Below, piece after piece: positions 42,213-51,681 of a stretch of 64,000 nt of DNA; position 1 is the first letter of the stretch; each line of letters starts with the position of its first letter. The notes under the pieces are model-generated. The model ran no database searches, was not told where the DNA came from, and was given only the letters and a program-made list of their open reading frames with translations. The stretch spans positions 1 to 64,000 of the forward strand of contig CAYNRE010000070.1 of assembly GCA_964399535.1 (NCBI GenBank). Reading direction: 5' to 3'. Source of the DNA: CAYNRE01 sp964399535. GTDB lineage: Bacteria > Planctomycetota > Planctomycetia > Pirellulales > CAYNRE01. The position numbers and the translations under genes were made by a program.

Positions 42213-42764
42213 GCCAAACACCTCGGCCGCTCTCGGCCTTTCTCTTCGTAAACCTAGCTAGGACAGCAGGTTTTGTCAATCTAAGCCTGTCCCTGCCGCG
42301 GTTTCGGCGCGGCGGTCGCCGGGGACCCGCGCGGTTCCAAAACCGGACCCGAGTGCGGCGACCCGCTGAACCCAGGGCAACCGCGCTGCGTACCAACCGG
42401 TGAGCCCGCCACTGGGGCGGCGGCATCGCAAGCAGGATGGCGCCGTGCTCGGCAATGGCCGGGCCGCGGCTCGCGCCAGCGCGCGCCACGGCGTGCTACG
42501 CCCGCCGTGCCCCGAGAGAATTGCGATTCTCGCGGGCGCTGGCAGCTTGAATTGACCCCCACCGGCGAATGGCTCAAAGTTTCGCCCGAGCCATGCCAGG
42601 CGGGGGTGCTGAGCGGCAACACTCATGGTGAGCCGGGCCGGTCGGCCCCTGGCCGATTTGCTTCCGGCGACACACGGCGGGCGGCAGCGGAATGCCGCGG
42701 GCCGTTCGGCGCTTTGGGACTATTTTCTGAACTTGCCCCACTTAGGGTTGGAGGAGAGAAGACT
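42213..42764. other. Intergenic, divergent region with no gene seen
   Basis: This is 552 bp between rnc and the HtrA gene. Frames crossing it are shadows without motifs. It should contain promoters in both directions, but no clear elements were found. Confidence 0.5.
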
Positions 42765-44279
42765 ATGTTGAACAGGATGGGAACCCCCGCAGGAAGACTT
42801 CGCTTGGGCCATTGGCCGCTCATCGCCTGGGCGGCGGCCGCGGCGGTGGTAGTTTCCGCGGCCCGCCCCGTGCTGGCCGAGGAAGATCCGCTGGAACATG
42901 CCCGGAGTTTGTCTCGGGCGTTTCGCCAGGCGGCCGAATCGACGCTGCCGACCGTGGTGGAGATCGAAACCCGGGTCAAGCCCCGCCGCGTTCCCGCGGG
43001 CGAGCAAGAAAACCCGTTCAAGGGAACTCCGTTCGAGCAGTTCTTCAACGAGCACTCGATTCCGTTTCAGAATCCCGACCAGTCGCCTCGCGCGGGGTTG
43101 GGTTCCGGCGTCATCATCGATTCGGCCGGCATCATTCTCACCAACAACCACGTGGTGGAAGGCGCCGACGAAGTGCTGGTTCGGCTGGCCGACGGGCGCG
43201 AGTTCCGCAGCACCGACGTCAAGACCGATCCAGAAACCGACCTGGCCGTGGTCCGCATCTCGGGCGCGGGCAGTCTGCCGGCCGCCCGGTTGGGCAATAG
43301 CGACGCGCTGGAGATCGGCGATTGGGTGATCGCCGTCGGCAACCCGTTTGGCCAAGAGCAAACGGTGACCGCCGGCATCATCAGCGGCAAGGAGCGCCAA
43401 CTGGCCGAAGCTCGCCGTACCAACTTCCTGCAGACCGACGCCGCCATCAATCCGGGCAACTCCGGCGGCCCGCTGGTGAACCTTGAAGGCGAGGTCATCG
43501 GCATCAATACGGCCATCGCCACCAATAGCGGCGGCTACCAGGGAATTGGCTTCGCGGTGCCGATCAACCTGGCCAAATGGGTTACGGGCCAGTTGGTGGA
43601 AACCGGCGTGGTTCGCCGGGCCTACCTGGGCGTGCAGATTCGACCGGTCGATGCCAGCCTGGCCGAGGTCTTCCAGGTTCCTCAGCGCGAGGGCGCCTTG
43701 GTGACCGAGGTTTACCCCGGTACGCCCGCCGCCGAAGCCGGTTTCGCCGCCGGCGACCTGATCGTGGAGTTCGCTGGCCGCAAGGTGCGCAACCCCTCGG
43801 AACTGCAGGCCATGGTCGAGCGCGTCGACGCCGGCAAGTCGCACGCCGTGGGTATCATCCGCGACGGACGGCGCATGAGCATCGACGTGGTGGCCAAGCC
43901 GCTGCCGGTTGATTTCGCCAGCCAGGGGGGGCCGAGCGCCGTTCCGCCTTCGGCGAGCCAGGCCGAACCTGAGACTTACGAAAACTCGGAACTCGGCTTC
44001 TCGGCGGCCACGCTCGACGAGGAAACTTCGAGCCAGCTCGGGTTCGAGGGGCACCAAGGGGTGCTCGTTACCCGGGTCGAGGCCGACAGCGCGGCGGCCG
44101 AATCGGGTTTGCGTCGGGGAATGTTGATCCTGTCGGTCGGCCGCAAGCGCACGCCGGTCACGACGGTCGACGAGTTTCGCGAGGCGATCAGCGGAGAATC
44201 GCTCGACGAGGGGGTGCTGCTCTTGGTGCGGGCACCTCGCGGCGGGCAGGACTTCCTGCTCTTGAAAAAGGCCGAGTAG
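42765..44279 (+). CDS. HtrA/DegP-family periplasmic serine protease with two PDZ domains
   Basis: The product is 504 residues from ATG at 42765, with GGAGGAG nine bases upstream. A long basic N-region and hydrophobic stretch (WPLIAWAAAAAVVVSAA) form a signal peptide or anchor. The protease domain has H129 (TNNHVVEG), D159 (DPETDLAVV) and S233 (NPGNSGGPL). PDZ1 starts at YLGVQIRPVD. PDZ2 starts after a Ser/Pro linker and has GVLVTRVEADSAAAESGL. It degrades or refolds misfolded envelope proteins. Confidence 0.95.
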   Translation: MLNRMGTPAGRLRLGHWPLIAWAAAAAVVVSAARPVLAEEDPLEHARSLSRAFRQAAESTLPTVVEIETRVKPRRVPAGEQENPFKGTPFEQFFNEHSIPFQNPDQSPRAGLGSGVIIDSAGIILTNNHVVEGADEVLVRLADGREFRSTDVKTDPETDLAVVRISGAGSLPAARLGNSDALEIGDWVIAVGNPFGQEQTVTAGIISGKERQLAEARRTNFLQTDAAINPGNSGGPLVNLEGEVIGINTAIATNSGGYQGIGFAVPINLAKWVTGQLVETGVVRRAYLGVQIRPVDASLAEVFQVPQREGALVTEVYPGTPAAEAGFAAGDLIVEFAGRKVRNPSELQAMVERVDAGKSHAVGIIRDGRRMSIDVVAKPLPVDFASQGGPSAVPPSASQAEPETYENSELGFSAATLDEETSSQLGFEGHQGVLVTRVEADSAAAESGLRRGMLILSVGRKRTPVTTVDEFREAISGESLDEGVLLLVRAPRGGQDFLLLKKAE

Positions 44280-44334
44280 CCGGCCCGACCATCGGCGCTA
44301 CTCGCAGCGGGCCACCCCTGCCGGCCGGGGCACA

Positions 44335-44757
44335 TTACTCGGCCGGCAGGTCGCCCGTGTAAACCCCGACGCGGTACTCGAGCACTTCCAAGGGCGTCGG
44401 CCCGGGGAAGTGCTCGCTTTTTTCCCCCGAGTAATACAGCGTCATAATCAGGCCCTTGATGCCCATCCGCATGAAGCGCAGAGGGCCTCCCCAGGGGCCG
44501 CGCATGGTCGGAGCCCGCTCCAGCAGCCGGCAAAAGGCCGCGATCAACCCGGTGGGAACGAAACGCAGCGCTCCCAATAACAGCTTCAGGCTCCCTCGGT
44601 CCCCCGCGGGCAAGTAGTCGAGCACCCGGTCGGCGGCCACGGCGCAGCCCAACTGCGAAAAGCTGGGAAATCGCTCGTCGCCCGGCGCGTACACGTCGCC
44701 CAGTTTGTTCAGGCCTTTGAGCTGTAGGGGCGAAAGATGACGCGAGGCGTGGGGCAT
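44335..44757 (-). CDS. Possible small subunit partner of the GMC oxidoreductase
   Basis: The product is 140 residues: LSPLQLKGLNKLGDVYAPG, FPSFSQLGCAVAADRVLDYL, RMGIKGLIMTLYYSG. It lies 74 bp downstream of the GMC gene on the same strand. Other GMC dehydrogenases pair with small, often exported, gluconate-dehydrogenase-3-like subunits. This protein has no signal peptide and I cannot confirm homology, so the partnership is inference from size, helical content and position. Confidence 0.55.
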   Translation of the reverse strand: MPHASRHLSPLQLKGLNKLGDVYAPGDERFPSFSQLGCAVAADRVLDYLPAGDRGSLKLLLGALRFVPTGLIAAFCRLLERAPTMRGPWGGPLRFMRMGIKGLIMTLYYSGEKSEHFPGPTPLEVLEYRVGVYTGDLPAE

Positions 44758-44831
44758 GGCTGCAAGTGGTTTCGTGGGTACTTGTTGGGGATCGGGGTGC
44801 CGGCGCGAACGGGGCCACCGCCGAATCTGGT

Positions 44832-46214
44832 TTAACGGGCTAACATGCGCCGGCTGGCGTCGACGCTGAGAACCATCACCGTCAGCGAAGGGTTAATGCC
44901 GGGGGCCGCGGGAAATACGCTGGAATCGGCCGCCCACAGGCGCGGGTGGCCAAACACCTGATAGTCGGGGTTCACAACCGCCCGGCGCGGGTCGCTCCCC
45001 TGGACACAGCCCCCCATCAGATGCAGCCCGAACCCCTGGGCACACTCGATAACTTGCCGGGCCCCCGCCGCCGACAGCATTTGTCGCACTTGTTCGAGTC
45101 CGAACTGAATTTTCTGCGTATCCGAGGCGGAGAGCGGTTTGTCGAGCATTGGCTTTCCCTGTCGGTCGACCGCGATCGTTCCCAGCGGTTCGTCGCGCAC
45201 GGCCACTTCGATGCAGGCCAGGTGGCGGTACTTACCCATCAGCGCGTGATGGTCGCGCCCCAGGCCCGGCAGCAACATCGAAACCGCAATCGGCGGAGCG
45301 AACACATTCTCGAACTTCACCCCCGCCTGGCGAATCCGATCGTCGTGGGCCTCGACCGACTGCAGGGCACCCTTGTGCGAATCGATTGGCTCGTCGAAAA
45401 CGCCAAACGACATGTACTGAGGGTGGCAGCAAAAATGCTTGCCCAGCGCGGGCAGCTCGCGGCCGAGCGCCGCCGAACGCCCCAGCAGCGCGGCGTTTCC
45501 CACGGCGCCCGCCGCCAACACGGCCTGGGCCGCCACGACCTCGCGCTGGGTGCCCCGCTGGCGGCCGCGCACCCGCACCTGGTCGGGGCTATCGAGCACC
45601 TCGGTCACTTCAAACTCCGACTCGATCGCGAGCCCCTCGGCTTCGGCCTCGGGGATCAGTTTCACGAGCGCGCTTTGTTTGGAATCGCGCGGGCACCCCC
45701 CCAGGCAGACAATGCAGTCGGAGCCCTGGTCGAACCGGCAATCGGCCTGGGCCCGCAGGATCGGTTCGTAGCCGTAACCCAGCCGGTCGAAGGCCCGGGT
45801 AAATACCCGGGCGTTTTCGTTGCGGCACTCAGAGGGAATGCGGACCGCGGTGGTTTCGGCCAACACTTCGTCGTAAACGGGGTTCCAGTAATCCGCTCGA
45901 AACCGCTCGATGCCGCTGCGGTCGCGCCAATCGTTCCAAGCCAGGTCGTCGAAGCGGTTCAGGTCGGCCTGGTTCACCACCGAGGTGCCCCCCAGGCACT
46001 TGCCCCGCAGGAAGCCGAACCGGCCGTCGCGGCTCACCTCCATGCCGCCACCCCAGAACATTTGGGTCGAGTACCCCAATTCACCGCGGGGAAAGGTGTG
46101 GCGATTGAAGCGCTGGCCCGCCTCGATCAGCACGCAGCGGGCGCCGCCCCGGGTAAGCCGATGCGCGATCCGTGCGCCCGAGACCCCCGAACCGATGATG
46201 GCGAAGTCGTACAT
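44832..46214 (-). CDS. GMC-family FAD oxidoreductase
   Basis: The product is 460 residues from ATG at 46214, where the FAD Rossmann motif begins (YDFAIIGSGVSGARIAHRL). FLRGKCLGGTSVVNQAD is the GMC signature. ALVKLIPEAEAEGLAIESEF, VLAAGAVGNAALL and the C-terminal HLMGGCVQGSDPRRAVVNPD with WAADSSVFPAAPGINPSLT complete the fold, including the catalytic His region. A Cys cluster (CRFDQGSDCIVCLGGC) around residues 160-180 could bind a metal or form disulphides. It oxidises an alcohol or sugar; the substrate is unknown. Confidence 0.92.
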   Translation of the reverse strand: MYDFAIIGSGVSGARIAHRLTRGGARCVLIEAGQRFNRHTFPRGELGYSTQMFWGGGMEVSRDGRFGFLRGKCLGGTSVVNQADLNRFDDLAWNDWRDRSGIERFRADYWNPVYDEVLAETTAVRIPSECRNENARVFTRAFDRLGYGYEPILRAQADCRFDQGSDCIVCLGGCPRDSKQSALVKLIPEAEAEGLAIESEFEVTEVLDSPDQVRVRGRQRGTQREVVAAQAVLAAGAVGNAALLGRSAALGRELPALGKHFCCHPQYMSFGVFDEPIDSHKGALQSVEAHDDRIRQAGVKFENVFAPPIAVSMLLPGLGRDHHALMGKYRHLACIEVAVRDEPLGTIAVDRQGKPMLDKPLSASDTQKIQFGLEQVRQMLSAAGARQVIECAQGFGLHLMGGCVQGSDPRRAVVNPDYQVFGHPRLWAADSSVFPAAPGINPSLTVMVLSVDASRRMLAR

Positions 46215-46464
46215 CTGCCGCGGTTTCCCATCCCCACTGCGCCACTTCGAGCGGCGCACTTGTCGCGGAACCGGTCGGCCCGCTTGGAATGGGCATCAAA
46301 CTAGCGTCTGGCCAACCGAGTGTCAGCACCCAGGCTGGGAAACCAGGGGGGGGTGAGCCACCCAGGGGACGATGGCCTGCGCGGTACGAAGCTGCCCGAC
46401 GACGGGGCAGCGCCCGCCAAGGTCCGCCTCGAGCGGCAAGCCAAACGGGGCTTAGCGATCAGGC

Positions 46465-47193
46465 CTAGCGTTTCCGGCGCCGCCGGCCGAGCAGCGCCAT
46501 GCCGAGCGCACCGCCAGCCGCCAGAACCCAACTGGCCGGCTCCGGCACCAGGCGGCCGACAGTAATGTTGTCGAGCAGCATGCCGTCGAAATCGAACGAT
46601 TCCGAAACGGTCACACGGTTAAACGGCGCGGTATCGGTCACGCCTGCGAAAAACACGTTGTCGAAGCTGGCGCCCGGGCCCAGGGGAATGAAACTGACCG
46701 ATTCCGTGGTGCCCAGCACGGTATTCTCCAGCACGAACGTAACGGCGTTGGCTTCGACATCGCTGCCGCCGTTGGAGAAAAAGCTGCCGAAGGCGGTGAT
46801 TGGCTTGCTGAAGTCGAAGACCAAGGGCAGTTCAGGCTCGCCGGGCTGCTGGGGGCCCAATTCGAGCAGGGCGTTGTTGCCGCTCACGGCCAGAACCGGG
46901 AACGAAACCAGCAAACCGCCCGAAGTGGTTGCCGTAATTCCCGTGGCGCCGAATGTGAGCGAGGGGTCGGGGGTATTGTTCCCGATGCCCTCGAGCTCGT
47001 CCGTGCCTGAGACCGACAACTGCGAAAGAAAAGCGTTATACGCGACGTTGGACAAAACCAGGGCGCCCTTAGGCTCATCCCAGCCGAAGTAACTGCTGGC
47101 GGCCGCTCGGCTGGTCGCCGTGCTACCCGCTACCAGGCCGAACGCGAGCACCGACAGGGCCAAAGATCGAATCGTCAATCGAACCGCGCGCAT
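46465..47193 (-). CDS. PEP-CTERM exported protein
   Basis: The product is 242 residues. The signal peptide (LALSVLAFGLVAGSTATSRA) is followed by a beta-sandwich-like body (LVFDFSKPITAFGSFFSNGG, FDGMLLDNITVGRL). The C-terminal sorting tag is VPEPASW plus a hydrophobic helix and RRRRKR. Exosortase would recognise the PEP motif at the inner membrane and release the protein to the surface or matrix. No exosortase gene is in this window. Confidence 0.93.
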   Translation of the reverse strand: MRAVRLTIRSLALSVLAFGLVAGSTATSRAAASSYFGWDEPKGALVLSNVAYNAFLSQLSVSGTDELEGIGNNTPDPSLTFGATGITATTSGGLLVSFPVLAVSGNNALLELGPQQPGEPELPLVFDFSKPITAFGSFFSNGGSDVEANAVTFVLENTVLGTTESVSFIPLGPGASFDNVFFAGVTDTAPFNRVTVSESFDFDGMLLDNITVGRLVPEPASWVLAAGGALGMALLGRRRRKR

Positions 47194-47744
47194 CGGAGCA
47201 TCTCCAGGTGTACAGGCGGCCTGGAGCGCGAGAGTGCCACCGACGCGGGACAGCGCACACCAAGCCAGAGAAAGAGTTCACCCCAAAACGAGCGTTTTGG
47301 GTTGGCGAGGCCTGGCTCGAGCGTTTCCTTGGGAAGAATCGAGTACAGTCGGATTGGCCCGCCTCGAGCGGGACTAGCCAGACACTCAGTGGCGAGACGT
47401 GATTTGCCTCGCGCAACCAGCGGTACCTTGCCCCTGCCCAAGCGGGAGCGAGCAAGGCCTTGCTCAACCGGTGGCGCTGGCTCCCAGGCTTAATGGAAAC
47501 CTGTCAGCTTTGTAACCGGTTTCGGGTGGCTTGCTTGCCGGTGGAAACAAGAGTAGTCGCGTTAACACGGTCTCGCAAGTCCGCGCGCATGCGGAACGCC
47601 CTCCTCGAGCACCGGCCAGACCAGGCTCGCGGCAGAGCGGGCTTGAAACGTGCGCCACCAGGAAGTTCCCACCGCGACGAATGGGCCGCCGGCGGGCGCG
47701 AAGTCGACGCCGAAAAGGTCCCGTGGTGAGGTGGGCATACCAGT
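47194..47744. other. Intergenic, no gene seen
   Basis: This is 551 bp between two minus-strand PEP-CTERM genes. Frames are shadows, with no motif or hairpin of note. It should contain the promoter of the gene starting at 47193. Confidence 0.5.
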
Positions 47745-48596
47745 TCAACAACTTTTCGTCGCGAAGTTCGACCAGCCGAGGCGTCGGAGAGTCGCCAGCC
47801 CAATCGGCACCGCGCCCATGGCCAGCAGCAGCCAGGTAGCCGGCTCGGGAATCGGGACCAGGAAAACCGCCACGTTCTGAGCCAGAAAGAGATTGAAGAG
47901 CAGATCGGAGTCGGCCGTGAGCACCACGGCACCGCTTCCCGGTGCGATGGCGTCACGCTCAATGACGGCCAGCACCGGCTGCCCATTGGAAAGCGTGGCC
48001 AGCGGCTGGGCGTAGGGCCCCAGGTCGCTAAACCAACCGGCATTGTTCCCCGGCAGAGTGGCAAACGATCCGAACGGCCCATCGACGATGGGGTGGGTTC
48101 CTGGCGGCACGACATCGATGGTTTGCGGCCCGCTCAGCCGCCCCACGGCAGTCAGGCCGAAGGGGGTGAAGAAACTCTGGTCAACCGCTTCATCGTCGAA
48201 GCCGCCTTCGCCGATGATGAGCGCGCCGCCCCCCAATCGGACAAAATCGAAAAGCGCCGCTTGCTCGTCGGCGGAAAGCCCAGACGGAATGCTGGCCGAA
48301 GGCCCCGAGGTGACCAAAAGGGCGACATCCAAAGTACTGAGAAACTCGGGGGTCAGTTCTTGGGTGCCGGGCAACTCGACACTGGGGTACATTGCTTCGA
48401 GCAAGATCCGCGCCACCACGGTCCGCGGACTTGCCAGATAGCCGTAGTCGCCCGAGCGAGGCGCATCGAACCCGCCGATCACGGGGCCGGCCAGCGCCGC
48501 CGAGGGCAGAGCGGCCGCTAAACACAGCATCACGGTCCCGATTCTCGCGCAGGGCGACGGGCACCCGTTGGGACAGGACGCGAACGCGCAGCGCAT
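47745..48596 (-). CDS. PEP-CTERM exported protein with GATase/ThuA-like body
   Basis: The product is 283 residues from ATG at 48596, with AAGGAGAA eight bases upstream. The signal peptide is IGTVMLCLAAALPSAALA. The body has DVALLVTSGPSASIPSGLS, FVRLGGGALIIGEGGFDD and THPIVDGPFGSFATLPG, the pattern of class I glutamine amidotransferase or ThuA-like domains without an obvious catalytic Cys-His pair. The tag is IPEPATW plus a hydrophobic helix. The 361 bp upstream, shared with the divergent PSCyt gene, hold no further gene I can support. Confidence 0.9.
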   Translation of the reverse strand: MRCAFASCPNGCPSPCARIGTVMLCLAAALPSAALAGPVIGGFDAPRSGDYGYLASPRTVVARILLEAMYPSVELPGTQELTPEFLSTLDVALLVTSGPSASIPSGLSADEQAALFDFVRLGGGALIIGEGGFDDEAVDQSFFTPFGLTAVGRLSGPQTIDVVPPGTHPIVDGPFGSFATLPGNNAGWFSDLGPYAQPLATLSNGQPVLAVIERDAIAPGSGAVVLTADSDLLFNLFLAQNVAVFLVPIPEPATWLLLAMGAVPIGLATLRRLGWSNFATKSC

Positions 48597-48957
48597 TGGC
48601 GTTCTCCTTCGGTTGCGCTTTATCTCGGGGACCGGTCCCTTAAACCGGCCCGCACAATCCTCGGCCTGCCATTCTAACTTCCAATTAATTGGGATGCTCA
48701 CGCGGGGAGCACGCCGGCCCAGCCTGCGGGGCTCTCCCCCCCCTGGATCATCGATCGCCCCAGAGTGCCTTGCGGGCGACGAAGCCTGTCCGACCCGCGA
48801 GCGGCCGGAAAACACGGGCGGCGCGGTCAATCCGGTCGCCGGCACGCACGCCGGCCTTCGATCGACTAGAATGGCCTGTTGGCAGCCGGCCCTCGGTTTC
48901 AGCGGAGATACCGCCAGGGACCGCTCAACGCCTTGCAATCGACGGGACGCACCGCCC

Positions 48958-51630
48958 ATGCGCCACGCGATGGTAACGACCGTTTGCCTTGTCAGGCCCG
49001 ATGAGCTTGCCGCACCGCGAGTCTCTGGCCGCCAAGGCCTCGCTCGCCGTCGGTTCGCACGATGTGTCGCGGCGTTGCTCGTCGCGGCACTGGCCCGCAC
49101 CAATGGGCTGACTGCGGCTGAGCCCGCTGTGCTTCCGCCCGCCGCGGCGCGATCGGATGAGCAGGCCGCGCTGGCGGACCAGGCCCTAAGTGTAATCGCG
49201 GCCCGCTGCCACGATTGCCACGGGCCCGACGCCCAAGAAGGAGGTTTGCGACTCACCTCGCGCGAGAACCTGTTGGCGGGGGGCGATTCGGGCCAAGGCA
49301 CCATCGAGCCCGGCAGTTCGGCCACCAGTCGAATGATGCGGCTGGTGCGCGGCGAACAACCCGACCTGCGAATGCCGCCGGCCGACGCGGCCCAGCCGCT
49401 GAGCCCGGACGAAATCGACCTATTGGCTCGCTGGATCGATGCCGGTGCGCCCTGGCCGGTCCAGGCGGCGCCGACCAACTCGGCCAGCCAGCACTGGGCG
49501 TTTCAGGTTCCGGTGTCCGGCCCGCCGCCCGCGGTGCAGAATTCCGGCTGGGCGCGCGGCGCCATCGACCATTTCGTCCTGGCCCCGCTCGAAGCCGACG
49601 GCCTTGCTCCCCAGCCCGAGGCCGACCCGAACACGCTGGCCCGCCGAGTGGCGCTCGACCTGATCGGCTTGCCGCTCGCTCCGGACGAAGTCGATTCATT
49701 CGTGTCCGATGCCTCGCCCGACGCCTTCGACCGGCTCGTCGATCGGTTGTTGGCCGATCCGGGCTATGGCGAGCGCTGGGCTCGGGTCTGGCTCGACCTG
49801 GCCCGCTACGCCGACTCCAAGGGCTACGGGTCCGACCCGCTTCGCTCGATCTGGCGCTACCGCGACTGGGTCATCGAGGCCTTTAATTCCAACCTGCCCT
49901 TCGACCAGTTCACCACGGAGCAGTTGGCGGGCGATTTGCTGCCCGAGGCGACGACCGACCAGCAATTGGCCACGGCGTTTCATCGCAACACGATGACCAA
50001 CGACGAGGGGGGCACTGACGACGAAGAGTTTCGCATTGCGGCGATTAAAGACCGGGTCGATACCACCTTTCAGGTCTGGATGGGGCTGACCATGGGCTGC
50101 GCGAAATGCCACAGCCATAAGTTCGACCCCATTACACAGCGCGAGTATTACGCGGCGGCGGCCCTATTTAATCAAACGGCCGACGCCGACCGCAACGACG
50201 AATCTCCCCGGCTGGCGACCCCCACCGATCAACAGGTTGCGGAACTGGCCGATCTCGACCGGCAATCCGCGGCGGCCCTGGCGGCGCTGGAAAGCGCGAT
50301 CGCCGAGGCCCGCGCGGACGAAGCCGCCTGGCAGGCCCAGGCCCGCTGGGCGCTCGAGGCACTCGACTGGCCTGGCCTGGCCCGGCGATGGCTGGCCCTG
50401 CTGCGGCTGCCCGCCGACCAGCGCTCGATGGAGGATCAGGCCGAGCTGCGGGGGGCGTATCGCGAGCTGGCTCCCCGGTGGTCGACCGAGCGAAGGGCGC
50501 TGGCCGATTTGCGCCGCCGGCGCAGCGAGCTCTCGGCGGCCATTCCCACCACGCCGGTCTTACAAGAACTTCCCCCCGAGTCGCGGCGCGAAACTCACCT
50601 GCTGATCAAAGGCAACTACCTGAATCCCGGCCCGCTGGTTGAAGCGGGGGTGCCGGCGGCCTTTCAGATCGACTCGATGGAGCCCCCCCGCGATCGGCTC
50701 GGGCTGGCCCGCTGGCTGGTGCACCCGGCCAATCCGCTCACCGCTCGAGTGGCGGTCAATCGGGTCTGGGCGCAGTTGTTTGGCCGTGGGCTGGTGGAGA
50801 GTGAGGAGGATTTCGGCACCCAGGGGCAGCCCCCCACGCACCCCGCGCTGTTGGACTGGCTGGCCTGCGACTTCGCCACCGATTGGGATTGGAAGCGGCT
50901 CTTGAAGCAAATCGTGACCTCGAGCACTTACCGGCAGTCGTCGGTGGTTTCGGCCGAGGTGCGCCAGCGTGACCCGGCCAACCGCCGCCTGGCCCGCGGG
51001 CCCAGCGGCCGGCTCGAGGCGGAAATGGTCCGCGACCAGGCCCTGATGCTCGCGGGTCTTTTGAGTCGCAAGCTCGGCGGTCCATCGGTTTTTCCGCCGC
51101 AGCCCGATGGTTTGTGGCGAGCCGCCTTCAACGGCGAGCGAACCTGGGCCACGAGCACCGGCGAGGACCGGTATCGCCGGGCGATTTACACGTTTTGGCG
51201 GCGCACGGTTCCTTACCCGTCGATGGCCACCTTCGACGCTCCCAGCCGCGAGGTATGCACGGTGCGGCGCATCTCCACCAATACGCCGCTGCAGGCGTTC
51301 GTGACGCTCAACGACCCGGTCTACGTCGAGGCGGCGCAGGCCCTGGCCCGGCGGCTCATGGCCTACCCCCGCCCTGAGCCCGACGCCATCGCTCGCCACG
51401 GGCTGCGGCTATGCTTGGGGCGCCCCGCCAGCGAGGCCGAGGTGGCCGAGCTGGTCTCGCTGTATCACGACGCCGAGGCGCACTACGCCGGGCGCGAGCC
51501 GGAAGCCGTGGCCATGGCCACCGTGCCGCTGGGCCCGCTTCCGCCTGGGCAGCCGGCCCAGCAAGCCGCGGCCTGGACCGTGGTTGCCAACGTGCTTTTG
51601 AACTTAGACGGAGTGCTGAGTAAGCGCTAG
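48958..51630 (+). CDS. PSCyt1/DUF1549/DUF1553 planctomycete cytochrome-like protein
   Basis: The product is 890 residues from ATG at 48958; ATG at 48970 is equally possible. After a signal-like N-terminus comes a PSCyt1 domain with CHDCHGPD, a CxxCH haem site, and LRMPP. DUF1549 (PSCyt2) includes VALDLIGLPL, RWARVWLDLARYADS and a second CxxCH in GCAKCHSHKFDPIT. A coiled linker leads to DUF1553 (NPLTARVAVNRVWAQLFGRG, EDFGTQG, TSSTYRQSS). This family is strongly expanded in planctomycetes, nearly always next to DUF1501, and is suspected to act in extracellular polysaccharide breakdown. The function is not proven. Confidence 0.95.
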   Translation: MRHAMVTTVCLVRPDELAAPRVSGRQGLARRRFARCVAALLVAALARTNGLTAAEPAVLPPAAARSDEQAALADQALSVIAARCHDCHGPDAQEGGLRLTSRENLLAGGDSGQGTIEPGSSATSRMMRLVRGEQPDLRMPPADAAQPLSPDEIDLLARWIDAGAPWPVQAAPTNSASQHWAFQVPVSGPPPAVQNSGWARGAIDHFVLAPLEADGLAPQPEADPNTLARRVALDLIGLPLAPDEVDSFVSDASPDAFDRLVDRLLADPGYGERWARVWLDLARYADSKGYGSDPLRSIWRYRDWVIEAFNSNLPFDQFTTEQLAGDLLPEATTDQQLATAFHRNTMTNDEGGTDDEEFRIAAIKDRVDTTFQVWMGLTMGCAKCHSHKFDPITQREYYAAAALFNQTADADRNDESPRLATPTDQQVAELADLDRQSAAALAALESAIAEARADEAAWQAQARWALEALDWPGLARRWLALLRLPADQRSMEDQAELRGAYRELAPRWSTERRALADLRRRRSELSAAIPTTPVLQELPPESRRETHLLIKGNYLNPGPLVEAGVPAAFQIDSMEPPRDRLGLARWLVHPANPLTARVAVNRVWAQLFGRGLVESEEDFGTQGQPPTHPALLDWLACDFATDWDWKRLLKQIVTSSTYRQSSVVSAEVRQRDPANRRLARGPSGRLEAEMVRDQALMLAGLLSRKLGGPSVFPPQPDGLWRAAFNGERTWATSTGEDRYRRAIYTFWRRTVPYPSMATFDAPSREVCTVRRISTNTPLQAFVTLNDPVYVEAAQALARRLMAYPRPEPDAIARHGLRLCLGRPASEAEVAELVSLYHDAEAHYAGREPEAVAMATVPLGPLPPGQPAQQAAAWTVVANVLLNLDGVLSKR

Positions 51631-51681
51631 CGCGCGGACCTATAGCCCTTGTTAAGGCCGCCAGGCGAGAACCCTACGACC